Assembly (NCBI RefSeq): GCF_001761325.1
Contig: NZ_CP017478.1
Location: forward strand, 2,005,501 to 2,069,500
DNA: 64,000 nucleotides
DNA from: Urechidicola croceus
GTDB taxonomy: Bacteria; Bacteroidota; Bacteroidia; Flavobacteriales; Flavobacteriaceae
Direction: 5' to 3'
The notes under the pieces are model-generated. The model worked only from the letters and a program-made list of their open reading frames with translations, searched no databases and was not told where the DNA came from. This document shows, piece after piece, positions 45,124 through 54,335 of this stretch. The position numbers were made by a program, and so were the translations under genes. Within the stretch, counting starts at the first letter, position 1. Each line of letters opens with the position of its first letter.

Positions 45124-46155
45124 TTAACTGTCAGTTTTTAAATCATTTACACTTTCTAGAATTAAATAGAACTGAATGCTGAATAAAAATACGCCGAACA
45201 ATAAATGAATTGTTTGGGTACCAATTGGAAAATCTACATAATACATCAAAACACCACTTAATGCTTCAATTACTAATAAAATTAAAATCCAATTTAACCT
45301 TTTAAAGTTTAATCCTAATTTTTTATTCCTATAGTACAACCAGAAATTTACTAACACAATTAAAATTGTAAATGAACGATGAATGTAAAACTTTAAGTCT
45401 GGAGCTAACAAACTCAACGCTTTATTCTCAAATCCTAATAATTTTACTTGTTCATCAACATATTGTCTTACTTGAGTTCCTAAGGCAATTTGTATTAAAG
45501 AAAATATTGTTGCTAGCCATAGAATGTTTGTGAATAGTTTGTCTGTTTTTTTAGCAACTCTTTTATCATTATCAACAAGGTGTGTTAATTTTAATAAAAT
45601 TGCAACTATAATTAGACCTACAACCATGTGAACTGTAATTATAGATGGACTTAATACCGAATCTACTACTGTTTTTCCTAACCAGGCCTCAAATAACATT
45701 AGTAGAAATGCTAAAAATGAAAGAATTGTTATAATTTTCTTTTTCTTCCAAAATTTAATCGATCCAACTATTAAGAATAAAAAGAAAAACCCTGATAAGA
45801 CTGAAGCCAATCTATTTATGTATTCTGTCCAAGTATGAAACACATTAAACTTTGCGTAACTATGTTTTTCATAGGGCTTCCAGTTTGTTTCATCATAATT
45901 CAAAGTGGTTTTAAAATCAGTTTGAGCAACCAACAAAATTTTATCTTTAATTATAACCACTCCCTTTTTATACTGATGATTTGGATGCCAAAGCAACTGC
46001 CCTTCAGTGATTGGCGGTACATAATAACCAAAACATTTTGGCCAATCAGGACAACCCATTCCTGAACCTGTCATTCTTACTACAGAACCTGCTAAAAAAA
46101 TTAAATACAATGAAATTAAACAAAGTTTGACTATCTTAGGAAAGCGTATATTCAT
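45124..46155 (-). CDS. ctaA: Heme A synthase (COX15/CtaA)
   Basis: Oxidises heme O to heme A for the terminal oxidase. 343 residues with about eight helices. Bacteroidota COX15 features are seen: GSVVRMTGSGMGCPDWPKCFG (about 22-42) with the paired Cys, heme-ligand His in HTWTEYINR and HMVVGL, and HRSFTILIV and TIHLLFG in the second half. It lies 18 kb from the oxidase cluster. Confidence 0.94.
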   Translation of the reverse strand: MNIRFPKIVKLCLISLYLIFLAGSVVRMTGSGMGCPDWPKCFGYYVPPITEGQLLWHPNHQYKKGVVIIKDKILLVAQTDFKTTLNYDETNWKPYEKHSYAKFNVFHTWTEYINRLASVLSGFFFLFLIVGSIKFWKKKKIITILSFLAFLLMLFEAWLGKTVVDSVLSPSIITVHMVVGLIIVAILLKLTHLVDNDKRVAKKTDKLFTNILWLATIFSLIQIALGTQVRQYVDEQVKLLGFENKALSLLAPDLKFYIHRSFTILIVLVNFWLYYRNKKLGLNFKRLNWILILLVIEALSGVLMYYVDFPIGTQTIHLLFGVFLFSIQFYLILESVNDLKTDS

Positions 46156-46190
46156 TCGAAAAAAAATTTATACAAAGATACATCAAACTA

Positions 46191-46220
46191 AAAAGACTTC
46201 CGAAGTCGGAAGTCTTTTTT
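46191..46220. terminator. Terminator downstream of the Ala/Lys-rich lipoprotein gene
   Basis: A 12-bp stem (46191-46202 with 46207-46218) with a 4-nt loop, T run on the plus side and A run on the other. Placed for the minus-strand gene ending at 46243. Confidence 0.75.
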
Positions 46221-46242
46221 AACTATTTTAAAGTAGTATAAA

Positions 46243-46590
46243 TTATTTTACTGCTTCTTCAACTTTTTTTGCCCCTTCTTTAACTACATCAGCAGCATCT
46301 TTAGCAGCATCTTCTACTTTTTCAGCACCTTCTTTTAAAGCCGCTTTTGCATCAGCAGCCTTAGCACTAATTGAATCTTTTGCAGTTTCTGCAGCATCAC
46401 CAACAGCATCTGCAGCGTCACTAACTTTTTCCCCAACAGTTTCTGCGGCATCACCAACAGCATCTGCAGCGTTTTCTACTGTAGTTTCAACAGTATTAGC
46501 AGCGTCTTCCGCTCCTTTTTTTACTTCTTTACAAGATACAGCAAGTATCCCTACTAAAGCAATTGCTAAAATTCCTTTTACTAATTTCAT
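46243..46590 (-). CDS. Low-complexity Ala/Lys/Glu-rich lipoprotein (LEA/apolipoprotein-like)
   Basis: 115 residues. Lipobox LAVSC (Cys about 20), then a repeated helical pattern: ADAVGDAAETVGEKVSD and ADAVGDAAETAKDS occur in tandem, followed by AADAKAALKEGAEKVEDA and AADVVKEGAKKVEEA. The 11-residue-like periodicity is that of amphipathic LEA/apolipoprotein helices, seen in stress-related and YtxH-like proteins. Exact role unknown. It ends in a strong terminator. Confidence 0.8.
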   Translation of the reverse strand: MKLVKGILAIALVGILAVSCKEVKKGAEDAANTVETTVENAADAVGDAAETVGEKVSDAADAVGDAAETAKDSISAKAADAKAALKEGAEKVEDAAKDAADVVKEGAKKVEEAVK

Positions 46591-46674
46591 AATCCTTGGG
46601 TTTTATTAAATTTTTGGTAAATATAAAAAATTTAACATAATTTTAAGAAAATATTTACATATTTAAACAAAAAA

Positions 46675-47067
46675 TTATTTAACCTCAACTAGTTTGTGAA
46701 ATTCTTTAACAATATTATTACTTGAAACCTTATACAATTCGCCTCCAGCAACTCCATTAATGTTCTTCTCAATTTCTTCTGCTGAAATTATATTACTATC
46801 AAATGTGAATTGACCTAACTTATTTTCAAAATTTACTTTTGAAAAAGTAACGCCTTCTAATTTATGAACTTTAGATTCAATTAACTTAGCACAACCTATA
46901 GCACAAGTCATTCCTTCAATACTAACTTCCATATTTTGAAGGTTTTCTTTTTTAGCAATTCTCGTTTCAGTTTCGTTAGAATTTTCACTAACTACTTTAG
47001 TTTCATTTTTACATGCGAATAGCACCAACAATAAAGTTAACGCCACAAAATATTTCATTGCTTTCAT
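46675..47067 (-). CDS. Lipoprotein with heavy-metal-associated (HMA) domain
   Basis: 130 residues from the ATG at 47067; lipobox LLVLFAC (Cys about 18). The HMA domain (about 45-110) has IEGMTCAIGCAKLIESKVHKL, so the usual MxCxxC reads MTCAIGC with three residues between Cys. The frame extends to 47169, but a promoter element lies inside that extension. Expected to bind copper or another soft metal at the periplasmic side. Confidence 0.82.
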   Translation of the reverse strand: MKAMKYFVALTLLLVLFACKNETKVVSENSNETETRIAKKENLQNMEVSIEGMTCAIGCAKLIESKVHKLEGVTFSKVNFENKLGQFTFDSNIISAEEIEKNINGVAGGELYKVSSNNIVKEFHKLVEVK

Positions 47068-47088
47068 GATTCCAATTGTTTTATTGTA

Positions 47089-47096
47089 CAAATTTA
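47089..47096 (-). promoter_or_regulatory. -7 promoter element for the HMA lipoprotein gene
   Basis: TAAATTTG on the minus strand, 21 nt before the ATG at 47067. It decides for that start over the longer frame. Confidence 0.5.
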
Positions 47097-47154
47097 CATT
47101 TTTTACATGTGTTTTCGAATAAATTATCTGATTTTTACACCAGAAATAATATAA

Positions 47155-48027
47155 ATGAACAGCAATCAACTTAAGTGGTTTTATTTAATTATCCTTTCCA
47201 TTATTTGGGGGAGTTCATTTATCCTTATTAAAAAAGGCTTAATTGGCCTAACTCCATTACAATTAGGCGCATTACGCATAATTATTACTGGGTTTATTTT
47301 GCTCCTATTTGGTTTAAAAAATTTAAAAACTATTGAAAAATCAAAATGGAAATGGATAATAATCTCTGGGCTTTTAGGAACATTTTTTCCTGCATTTCTT
47401 TTTTCTTTTGCAGAAACTGAGGTTGATAGCGCAGTGGCTTCAATTTTAAATTCATTAGTTCCACTTAACACTATATTATTTGGTTTTGCAATTTTCAAAA
47501 TCACTACAACAACACGACAAACTTTTGGGGTAATTATAGGTTTTATAGGAACTGCTATTTTGATTGCTAGTGGAAAATCATTAAACCCTGATCAAAATTA
47601 TTTTTTTGCTGGATTTATTATTCTTGCAACTGTTATGTATGCAATTAATGTTAATATAATTAAAAAATACTTGCAACAAGAAAAACCATTGACAATTGCT
47701 GTTGGAAATTTTGCCGTAATTATTATCCCTGCATTTATAATTTTACTTTTTTCAAATTTCTTTTCTAAAGCCACATTTGAGAATGAGCACCTATACAAAT
47801 CAATTGTTTATGTTGCGGTTCTTTCAACTTTTGGAACTGCATTAGCTAAAGTAATGTTCAACAAATTGGTCCAAATATCAACACCTGTATTTGCGTCATC
47901 GGTAACATATGTTATGACTATTGTTGCTGTTTCTTGGGGTTTATTGGATGGAGAAAAACTTGGTTTGATTCAAATTATTGGTGGAATTGTTATTCTTTTA
48001 GGAGTCTATCTTTCAAATAGAAAATAA
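47155..48027 (+). CDS. EamA family (DMT superfamily) permease
   Basis: 290 residues with ten hydrophobic segments in two repeats of five. The first begins IWGSSFILIKKGL and LGALRIIITG; the second ends in WGLLDGEKLGLIQIIGGIVILLGVYLS, both typical of EamA. Transport of metabolites or drugs is expected; substrate unknown. It is divergent from the HMA gene and followed by a hairpin serving the opposite strand. Confidence 0.87.
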   Translation: MNSNQLKWFYLIILSIIWGSSFILIKKGLIGLTPLQLGALRIIITGFILLLFGLKNLKTIEKSKWKWIIISGLLGTFFPAFLFSFAETEVDSAVASILNSLVPLNTILFGFAIFKITTTTRQTFGVIIGFIGTAILIASGKSLNPDQNYFFAGFIILATVMYAINVNIIKKYLQQEKPLTIAVGNFAVIIIPAFIILLFSNFFSKATFENEHLYKSIVYVAVLSTFGTALAKVMFNKLVQISTPVFASSVTYVMTIVAVSWGLLDGEKLGLIQIIGGIVILLGVYLSNRK

Positions 48028-48053
48028 AAAAAACCGACATAATAATATGTCGG
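48024..48053 (-). terminator. Terminator after the M16 peptidase pair
   Basis: CCGACAT (48034-48040) pairs with ATGTCGG (48047-48053); on the minus strand it runs into about ten Ts. Confidence 0.65.
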
Positions 48054-48080
48054 CTTCGTGTAAACTAAATAGTTAAATAA

Positions 48081-50186
48081 CTATTCAAAATCTGCATCAG
48101 TTACACCAGTATCTATAAACGCTTCCTTTAAAAACATTTCTACTACCTGTGGACCTAATTCAGTAGATTTTTTATTTGCAAATAAAATTCCATTTACATC
48201 TTTATAATCTGAAAAATTCACTTCAGATGTCTGAATCTGACCTCCCATATCAATTTCAGAAGTTTCTTTTAATTTCAAACCAGTTTCGACATCATAAAAA
48301 CTTGCTGCTGACATTGCATTACCTTTCAACTCGATTTTATAAGCATCTTTTCCATCAACCTTTTCAATGCCTACCAATTTAGCACTAGGATTATTTAGAA
48401 TTGCCAATTCATAAAACGTCCCTAATGTTGGCTTTGTATCTTCTAAAAATGTTGGAGGAAGAGGAATTTTATTTCCACCTTGCTTCATAAACATTTCCGT
48501 TTGAGTTGCTATAATCCCCATCATTGGATTGCCATTTACTGAAGTTACTTGAGCAAATTTATCATTCAAACGTTTTTCAACCATACCAATAGTTCCCATT
48601 GGCGAACTACCTTCGTAACTTGTAACAATTGATCTTACTGCTTTAATTTTATCAATTCCACCAATTGCTTCAATGTACTTTTGAAGAACAGAATTCATCG
48701 TTACACCATCTGCAATTTTTGATCCTAAATCAGGTTTTTCTGTAGGGTTTCCTTCTTTGTCAAAATAGTTAATCGAATAAGGCAATTTTTCTAATGCTGG
48801 AATCACATCTTTACCTTTACCAACTATAATAATTCTTAAATTATCTTCTTTGAAAAATTTATTTGCTGCCGCTTTAACCTGCTCAGCGCTTACTGCATTA
48901 ATATTTTTTAAATAATCCTCATAATAATCTGCAGGTAAATCTTCTGTTTCTATATTTAAAGCGTATCGAGCCGCTGTTGACGGTTGCTCTAGAGCCCTAA
49001 CAAAACTACCAACATATGCTGCCTTTGCTTGTTTTAATTCAGCATCAGATACTAAATCCATACGAATTCTTTTAATCTCCTTTAAAAATTCAACTACAGA
49101 ACTATCTGTAACTTCATTTCTTACTTTAGCGAATGCATTAAATCTTGTTGCTGTTTCATGATCATTTCCAATACTTGAATACGCACCATAAGTAAATCCG
49201 TTAGTTTCTCTCAAATTATTATATAGTCTAGCATCACCTCCACCACCTAAAATTCTATTAGCTAGTAAAGCAGCATAATAATCTGGATCTGCTTTTTTTA
49301 AGTTCACAGAATTAGTTATTGAAATATTTGATTGAACAGCATTTGGCATATCAATAAAATTAATTTCTGGCTGAGTAACATTAGTAACTTTAGGAATAGT
49401 ATAGTTAATAGTTTCTCCTTTTTTCCATTTACTGAAATTTGATGTTACTAAACTTTTTACGTCATTAAAATTAACATCACCAATAATAATTAAATAAGCA
49501 TTATTAGGATTATAATATTTATTGTAAAATGATTTTACATCATCAAGAGTCACATTAGCAGCAGTTTCTGTAGTAACAAATTCTCCTTTAGGATGATTTT
49601 TACCATACACTAAAGCTCCTTGAACTTGACCTGCAACTGTAGATACATCCTTTTCATTTACTTTAATTCCCTCAACAAGTTGATTTTGTTGACTATCAAA
49701 TTCTTCTTGAGTAAATGTCGGATTTAGTGCTCCGTCTGCCATTAAACCTAAAACTTTAGGGAAATATTTAGATAAAGAACTCATACTTGCTCCTTGACTT
49801 GAAAATGATACATTTGCACCTAAAAAATCAATTTCTTCATTAAAATCATCTTTAGACATAGTAGTTGTTCCGCTTCCTAATATTTGTCCAGTTAAACTAG
49901 AAACACCAGCGATATCACCTTCAAATAACGGTCCATTATCTATAGTTAATGTGGCCGATACCCTAGGTAACTTATGATTTTCAACAACCAAAACTTTCAT
50001 TCCATTCGGTAATTCAAATGACTTTGGCTTACCTAAATTAATAGTTGGAGCAGGACCTGCCTCAGGTTGGACATTTATATCAAAAACTGTCTGAGAATCT
50101 TTTTTATTTGATGTACTATCTTGAGTAGATTTACATCCAATTATTAATAACGATACTATAATAGCGTAAAATATTTTATTTTTCAT
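48081..50186 (-). CDS. M16 peptidase-like lipoprotein, non-catalytic subunit with C-terminal extension
   Basis: 701 residues from the ATG at 50186; lipobox LLIIGC. Two M16 domains (about 50-480) have the fold but not HxxEH: the matching helix reads SSLTGQIL. The catalytic partner is encoded just upstream. The extension (about 500-701) begins VLQKYIEAIGGIDKIKAVRS, and looks like a beta-sheet LolA-like or outer membrane lipoprotein-sorting domain. Together the pair should form a periplasmic heterodimeric protease. Confidence 0.87.
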   Translation of the reverse strand: MKNKIFYAIIVSLLIIGCKSTQDSTSNKKDSQTVFDINVQPEAGPAPTINLGKPKSFELPNGMKVLVVENHKLPRVSATLTIDNGPLFEGDIAGVSSLTGQILGSGTTTMSKDDFNEEIDFLGANVSFSSQGASMSSLSKYFPKVLGLMADGALNPTFTQEEFDSQQNQLVEGIKVNEKDVSTVAGQVQGALVYGKNHPKGEFVTTETAANVTLDDVKSFYNKYYNPNNAYLIIIGDVNFNDVKSLVTSNFSKWKKGETINYTIPKVTNVTQPEINFIDMPNAVQSNISITNSVNLKKADPDYYAALLANRILGGGGDARLYNNLRETNGFTYGAYSSIGNDHETATRFNAFAKVRNEVTDSSVVEFLKEIKRIRMDLVSDAELKQAKAAYVGSFVRALEQPSTAARYALNIETEDLPADYYEDYLKNINAVSAEQVKAAANKFFKEDNLRIIIVGKGKDVIPALEKLPYSINYFDKEGNPTEKPDLGSKIADGVTMNSVLQKYIEAIGGIDKIKAVRSIVTSYEGSSPMGTIGMVEKRLNDKFAQVTSVNGNPMMGIIATQTEMFMKQGGNKIPLPPTFLEDTKPTLGTFYELAILNNPSAKLVGIEKVDGKDAYKIELKGNAMSAASFYDVETGLKLKETSEIDMGGQIQTSEVNFSDYKDVNGILFANKKSTELGPQVVEMFLKEAFIDTGVTDADFE

Positions 50187-51510
50187 TTGATGCAATTTCT
50201 TTAGATTTTGGTAAATATTTTAATTCAAGACGTTGATTTGGATTTAAGTATTTCTTTGCAACTTCTCTAATTTCTTCTCGAGTAATTGATCTGTAAATTT
50301 CAATTTCAGTATTAATAAGATTTGTATCTCCGTTAATTACATAATAATCAGATAATGAACTGGCAATTCCCTGAACACTTGAATTTGAATTTACGAATTG
50401 ATTTTCAAATTTGTTTTGCAATTTTTGATAGTCTCTTTCTGAAATAAGTTCAGTTTGAATTTTTAAAATTTCTTCGTCCATTTCAGCCAATAAATCATCT
50501 AAAGAGATATCACCTAATGGTAAAGCTAAAACAATATATGCACCATAATCTTCTAATGAGTAATTGAAGGCAGCTACTTCTAATGCTTTTTTCTTTTCAT
50601 CAACCAATTTTTTATACAAACGAGAACTTTTACCACTAGTTAAAACTGAAGAAATCATATTTAACACATACGCATCTCTTTCTTTGCTTGAAGGTGTTCT
50701 ATAAACTGAAAATATTGCTGGTATTTGAATATTTGGATCTTCAAAAGTAGCTTCTATAGTTTCGGTTATTGGCTCTTCCTTAATATTTATTCTTTCAAAT
50801 TCTTCACCTCTTGGAATACCCCCAAAATAATTTTGAATTAATATTTTTGCCTCTTTTATATTTATATCCCCAGCAACAACTAAGGTACAGTTGTTAGGCA
50901 TATAGTACTTTTTATTAAATGCTTGAAATTCTTCTAAAGTTGCAGCATCAAGATGCTCCATTGAGCCAATCACTGACCATTTATAAGGGTGCTCTTTAAA
51001 TAAATTTTTAAACACTTGACTTACCCATTGTCCATAAGGAGCATTGTCAACCCTCATTCTTTTTTCTTCTTTTACAACTTCATTTTGAGTGTCAACACCA
51101 ACCTGTCCAATAATAGGGTGTCTCAATCTTTCAGATTCCATCCACAAACCTAAAGCCAATTGATTTGATGGAAAAACTTCATAATAGTAAGTTCTATCTT
51201 GATTAGTTGTTGCATTTCCAGTCCCACCATTTGAAGTTAAAATTTTATCCCATTCACCTTTAGGAATGTTTTTTGTCCCTTCAAATAACAAGTGTTCAAA
51301 AAAGTGAGCAAACCCTGTCCTTTCTGGATTTTCATCTTTTGAACCAACATGATAATAAGTCGAGACTGTTACAACTGGTGCATTATTATCTTGATGTAAA
51401 ATAACATGCATTCCGTTGTCTAAATCGTACTCTTCAAAATCTACTTGCTGTGCATTTATAGTCAAAATTGTCCATAAAAAACAAACAAATAAAATTGCAT
51501 AATTTTTCAT
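50176..51510 (-). CDS. M16 family zinc metallopeptidase, catalytic subunit
   Basis: 444 residues with a signal peptide (MKNYAILFVCFLWTILTINA). The inverse zinc motif is present: HFFEHLLFEGT (about 69-79), with the distal Glu in NEVVKEEKRMR (about 142-152). A C-terminal M16 domain follows with the substrate-pocket segment YPK-like KYYMPNNCTLVVAGDI. Its 3' end overlaps the start of the non-catalytic partner by 11 bp, so they are coupled. Confidence 0.92.
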   Translation of the reverse strand: MKNYAILFVCFLWTILTINAQQVDFEEYDLDNGMHVILHQDNNAPVVTVSTYYHVGSKDENPERTGFAHFFEHLLFEGTKNIPKGEWDKILTSNGGTGNATTNQDRTYYYEVFPSNQLALGLWMESERLRHPIIGQVGVDTQNEVVKEEKRMRVDNAPYGQWVSQVFKNLFKEHPYKWSVIGSMEHLDAATLEEFQAFNKKYYMPNNCTLVVAGDINIKEAKILIQNYFGGIPRGEEFERINIKEEPITETIEATFEDPNIQIPAIFSVYRTPSSKERDAYVLNMISSVLTSGKSSRLYKKLVDEKKKALEVAAFNYSLEDYGAYIVLALPLGDISLDDLLAEMDEEILKIQTELISERDYQKLQNKFENQFVNSNSSVQGIASSLSDYYVINGDTNLINTEIEIYRSITREEIREVAKKYLNPNQRLELKYLPKSKEIASNEK

Positions 51511-51549
51511 AATATTTTAGTTTAAATAATTAGTTATTTAATAAGTATC

Positions 51550-51557
51550 CAAATTTA
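51550..51557 (-). promoter_or_regulatory. -7 promoter element for the M16 operon
   Basis: TAAATTTG on the minus strand, about 39 nt before the start codon of the catalytic subunit. Confidence 0.5.
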
Positions 51558-51625
51558 CCTATTAGTTACAATTATACATCAAAAATTAAAGTTAAACTTT
51601 TTTTAAAATATTATTTATCAGGATA

Positions 51626-51655
51626 TTGTCAATTAGACAAAAAACATTATATTTG
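51626..51655 (+). promoter_or_regulatory. Promoter of rplU-rpmA
   Basis: TTG at 51626-51628 and TATATTTG at 51648-51655, 19 nt apart; leader about 32-38 nt. This is the clearest -33/-7 pair in the window. Confidence 0.7.
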
Positions 51656-51693
51656 CACTCATTTTTAACAAGCGAAAATTTAAATTTAATCGT

Positions 51694-52335
51694 ATGTACG
51701 CAATTGTAGAGATAGCAGGGCAGCAATTTAAAGTAGCAAAAGACCAAAAGGTATTTGTTCATCGTTTAAAAGGAGAAGAGGGATCAAAGGTAACTTTTGA
51801 TAACGTTCTTTTAGTAGACAATGGATCAGTAACAGTTGGCGCCCCAGCTATAGAAGGAGCAGCAGTGACTGCCAAAATCCTTAGCCACTTAAAAGGTGAC
51901 AAGGTAATCGTTTTCAAAAAGAAACGTAGAAAAGGATTTAGAAAAAAGAATGGTCATAGACAATCTTTTACTCAAATTCAAATTGAAGGTATTGCAACTT
52001 CAGGTGCTAAAAAAGCAGCCCCAAAGAAAGAAGCGGTAAAAACCGAAAATCCAGCGGCAAAAAAAGCAGCTCCAAAAGCAGCTAAAGCTGATGACTTAAG
52101 AAAAGTTGAAGGTATTGGACCTAAAATTGCAGGAATTTTTGCAGAAGCAGGAATTGACACTTTTGCTAAACTTGGAAAAGCAGATGTTGAAAAATTAAAA
52201 GAAATTTTAGCTGCAGCAGGACCACGTTACGCGTCTAAGAATCCAACTACTTGGCCTCAACAAGCACAATTAGCTGCTGATGGTAAGTGGGATGAATTAA
52301 AAGAATTACAAGATAACTTAAATGGTGGTGTTTAA
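51694..52335 (+). CDS. rplU: 50S ribosomal protein L21 with C-terminal helix-hairpin-helix extension
   Basis: 213 residues, twice the usual 103. Residues 1-103 are L21 ([40 protein letters not shown]). A linker of Ala/Lys repeats (about 108-135) leads to a domain of 75 residues with [20 protein letters not shown], a helix-hairpin-helix motif often found in DNA- or RNA-binding proteins. The fusion is known in some Bacteroidota; the role of the extension is unclear. rpmA follows by 38 bp. Confidence 0.94.
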   Translation: MYAIVEIAGQQFKVAKDQKVFVHRLKGEEGSKVTFDNVLLVDNGSVTVGAPAIEGAAVTAKILSHLKGDKVIVFKKKRRKGFRKKNGHRQSFTQIQIEGIATSGAKKAAPKKEAVKTENPAAKKAAPKAAKADDLRKVEGIGPKIAGIFAEAGIDTFAKLGKADVEKLKEILAAAGPRYASKNPTTWPQQAQLAADGKWDELKELQDNLNGGV

Positions 52336-52373
52336 TTACCGCTAATTGTTTAACAATATAAAAACTTAATATT

Positions 52374-52634
52374 ATGGCTCATAAGAAAGGTGTCGGAAGT
52401 TCGAAGAATGGTAGAGAATCAGAATCGAAACGTTTAGGTGTAAAGATATTTGGTGGACAAGCAGCAATTGCTGGTAACATCATTATCCGTCAAAGAGGAA
52501 CTACACATAATCCAGGAGAAAATGTATACATGGGGAAAGACCATACATTACATGCTCAAGTTGATGGTGTTGTAAAATTCCAAAAGAAAAGAGATAATAA
52601 ATCATATGTTTCTATAGTACCTTTTGAGGCTTAA
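52374..52634 (+). CDS. rpmA: 50S ribosomal protein L27
   Basis: 86 residues. [29 protein letters not shown] is the typical N-terminus, which reaches the peptidyl transferase centre, followed by [24 protein letters not shown]. There is no N-terminal extension that would need cleavage. In the rplU operon and closed by a strong terminator. Confidence 0.97.
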   Translation: MAHKKGVGSSKNGRESESKRLGVKIFGGQAAIAGNIIIRQRGTTHNPGENVYMGKDHTLHAQVDGVVKFQKKRDNKSYVSIVPFEA

Positions 52635-52655
52635 GAAATTTTGATAAATTTATTT

Positions 52656-52688
52656 AAACTCCCAAGCGAAAGTTTGGGAGTTTTTTTG
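52656..52688 (+). terminator. Terminator after rpmA
   Basis: A 12-bp stem (52656-52667 with 52672-52683), closed by a GAAA tetraloop, then a T run to 52688. Confidence 0.88.
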
Positions 52689-52714
52689 TGCCTATTTTGT
52701 ACATTTGTTTACTT

Positions 52715-53956
52715 ATGTATATATTGTATGACATTATTGTTTCGGCCTCTCGATTTTTTCTTCAAATAATCGCTTTGTTCAATAAAAAAATCAAACTTTT
52801 TATTGGAGGTAGAAAAGAAACATTTGAAAAATTGAATTCAGAAATAAATTCAGATGATAAAGTAATTTGGATTCACTGTGCCTCACTTGGTGAGTTTGAA
52901 CAAGGCAGGCCAATTATTGAAAAAATTAAACAAAAATATACCAATCATAAAATTGTATTGACGTTTTTTTCTCCATCAGGATATGAAGTAAGAAAAAATT
53001 ATGATGGCGCTGATGTTGTTTGTTATTTGCCTTTAGATACGAAATCAAATGCAAAAAAGTTTCTAAATGCTATTCATCCAGATATAGCCATTTTTGTCAA
53101 ATATGAGTTTTGGCCGAATATTCTTAAAGCATTAAAAGAAAGAAATGTAGAAACAATCTTGGTTTCAGGAATTTTTAGAAAAGATCAAGCGTTTTTTGGA
53201 CCATTCGGTGGCTGGATGCGAAAATCATTAAAATCCTTTTCACACTTTTTTGTTCAAGATGAAAATTCTCAAAAGTTATTGGCAGGAATTGGAATACAAG
53301 ATGTAATTATAAGTGGTGATACTCGTTTTGATCGAGTAAATGAAATCAGACAACAAAATAATCACCTTGATTTTATTGAAGAATTCAAACAAGAGAAACT
53401 AACATTTGTAGCCGGTAGTACTTGGAAAGAAGATGAACAATTAATTGTTGATTATATTAATAATAAAGCATCAAAAGAAGAAAAGTTTATTATTGCCCCA
53501 CACAATATCAACCCAAAAGAAATAAAAGAATTACAAAACTCCTTAAATAAAAAAACAGTTTTATTTTCTGAAAAAGAACCTCAAGACTTAAAGGAATTTC
53601 AAGTTTTTATAATTGATACTATAGGAATTCTAACCAAGATATATAGTTATGCAAATATTGCTTATGTAGGCGGAGGATTTGAAACTGGTTTGCATAATAT
53701 TTTAGAACCAGCAACATTTGGTGTACCTATTATTATTGGCCCCAAGTACGATAAATTTAGAGAAGCAGTTGAATTGGTAAATGAAGGTGGATGCTTTGTA
53801 GTATATACTAAAGATGAGTTTAACAGCCAGTTGAAAGAATTATTTACTGATGAAAATGATCGAACGAAAAAAGGAGAAATAACAAAGAGTTTCATCAATC
53901 AAAACATTGGCGCAACTAAAAAAGTACTTGAATATATAGATTCTAAAATTTTCTAA
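52715..53956 (+). CDS. waaA: 3-deoxy-D-manno-octulosonic acid (Kdo) transferase
   Basis: Adds Kdo to lipid A precursor. About 413 residues: an N-terminal hydrophobic anchor (MYILYDIIVSASRFFLQIIALF), the family motif WIHCASLGEFEQGRPIIEKI (about 53-72), and the GT30 C-terminal region with IAYVGGGFETGLHNILEPATFGVPIIIGP. An upstream in-frame GTG at 52688 lies in the rpmA terminator, so the ATG at 52715 is preferred. The VOC gene follows by 1 bp. Confidence 0.94.
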   Translation: MYILYDIIVSASRFFLQIIALFNKKIKLFIGGRKETFEKLNSEINSDDKVIWIHCASLGEFEQGRPIIEKIKQKYTNHKIVLTFFSPSGYEVRKNYDGADVVCYLPLDTKSNAKKFLNAIHPDIAIFVKYEFWPNILKALKERNVETILVSGIFRKDQAFFGPFGGWMRKSLKSFSHFFVQDENSQKLLAGIGIQDVIISGDTRFDRVNEIRQQNNHLDFIEEFKQEKLTFVAGSTWKEDEQLIVDYINNKASKEEKFIIAPHNINPKEIKELQNSLNKKTVLFSEKEPQDLKEFQVFIIDTIGILTKIYSYANIAYVGGGFETGLHNILEPATFGVPIIIGPKYDKFREAVELVNEGGCFVVYTKDEFNSQLKELFTDENDRTKKGEITKSFINQNIGATKKVLEYIDSKIF

Positions 53957-53957
53957 G

Positions 53958-54335
53958 ATGAATTTAAATCAAGTTACCATACCTTCAATAAATGTCAATA
54001 ATGCGGTTAAGTTTTATGAAAAACTAGGATTCAAATTAATTGTTGATTCTACACCACGGTATGTTCGTTTTGAAGTTCCTGATGGAGAAGCAACCTTTTC
54101 AATTCACAGTGTAAATAAATTACCAAACGGACAAGGAATTACATTGTATTTTGAATGTGATAATTTGGATGATAAAGTAACTGAATTAAAACAAAAAGGC
54201 ATTAACTTTACGCTTTTACCAACCGACCAAAAATGGTTGTGGCGAGAAGCACATTTAAATGATTTGGATGGAAATTCACTCATTTTATATTTTGCAGGAG
54301 ATAATAGAAAAAATCCACCGTGGAAAATCAATTAG
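53958..54335 (+). CDS. VOC (glyoxalase/bleomycin resistance-like) family protein
   Basis: 125 residues with two beta-alpha-beta-beta-beta modules: LNQVTIPSINVNNAVKFYEKLGF and ITLYFECDNLDDKVTELKQKG, ending in LNDLDGNSLILYFAG. The last motif has the Asp-Gly-Asn of glyoxalase-type metal sites. Substrate unknown. The gene overlaps moaA by 16 bp, suggesting a single transcript. Confidence 0.85.
   Translation: MNLNQVTIPSINVNNAVKFYEKLGFKLIVDSTPRYVRFEVPDGEATFSIHSVNKLPNGQGITLYFECDNLDDKVTELKQKGINFTLLPTDQKWLWREAHLNDLDGNSLILYFAGDNRKNPPWKIN

Noticed and set aside
46243-46590. Repeat-rich lipoprotein gene as a tandem DNA repeat only
   Set aside because: The frame is open, with a good lipobox and helical pattern; the repeats are in the protein and codons vary between copies.
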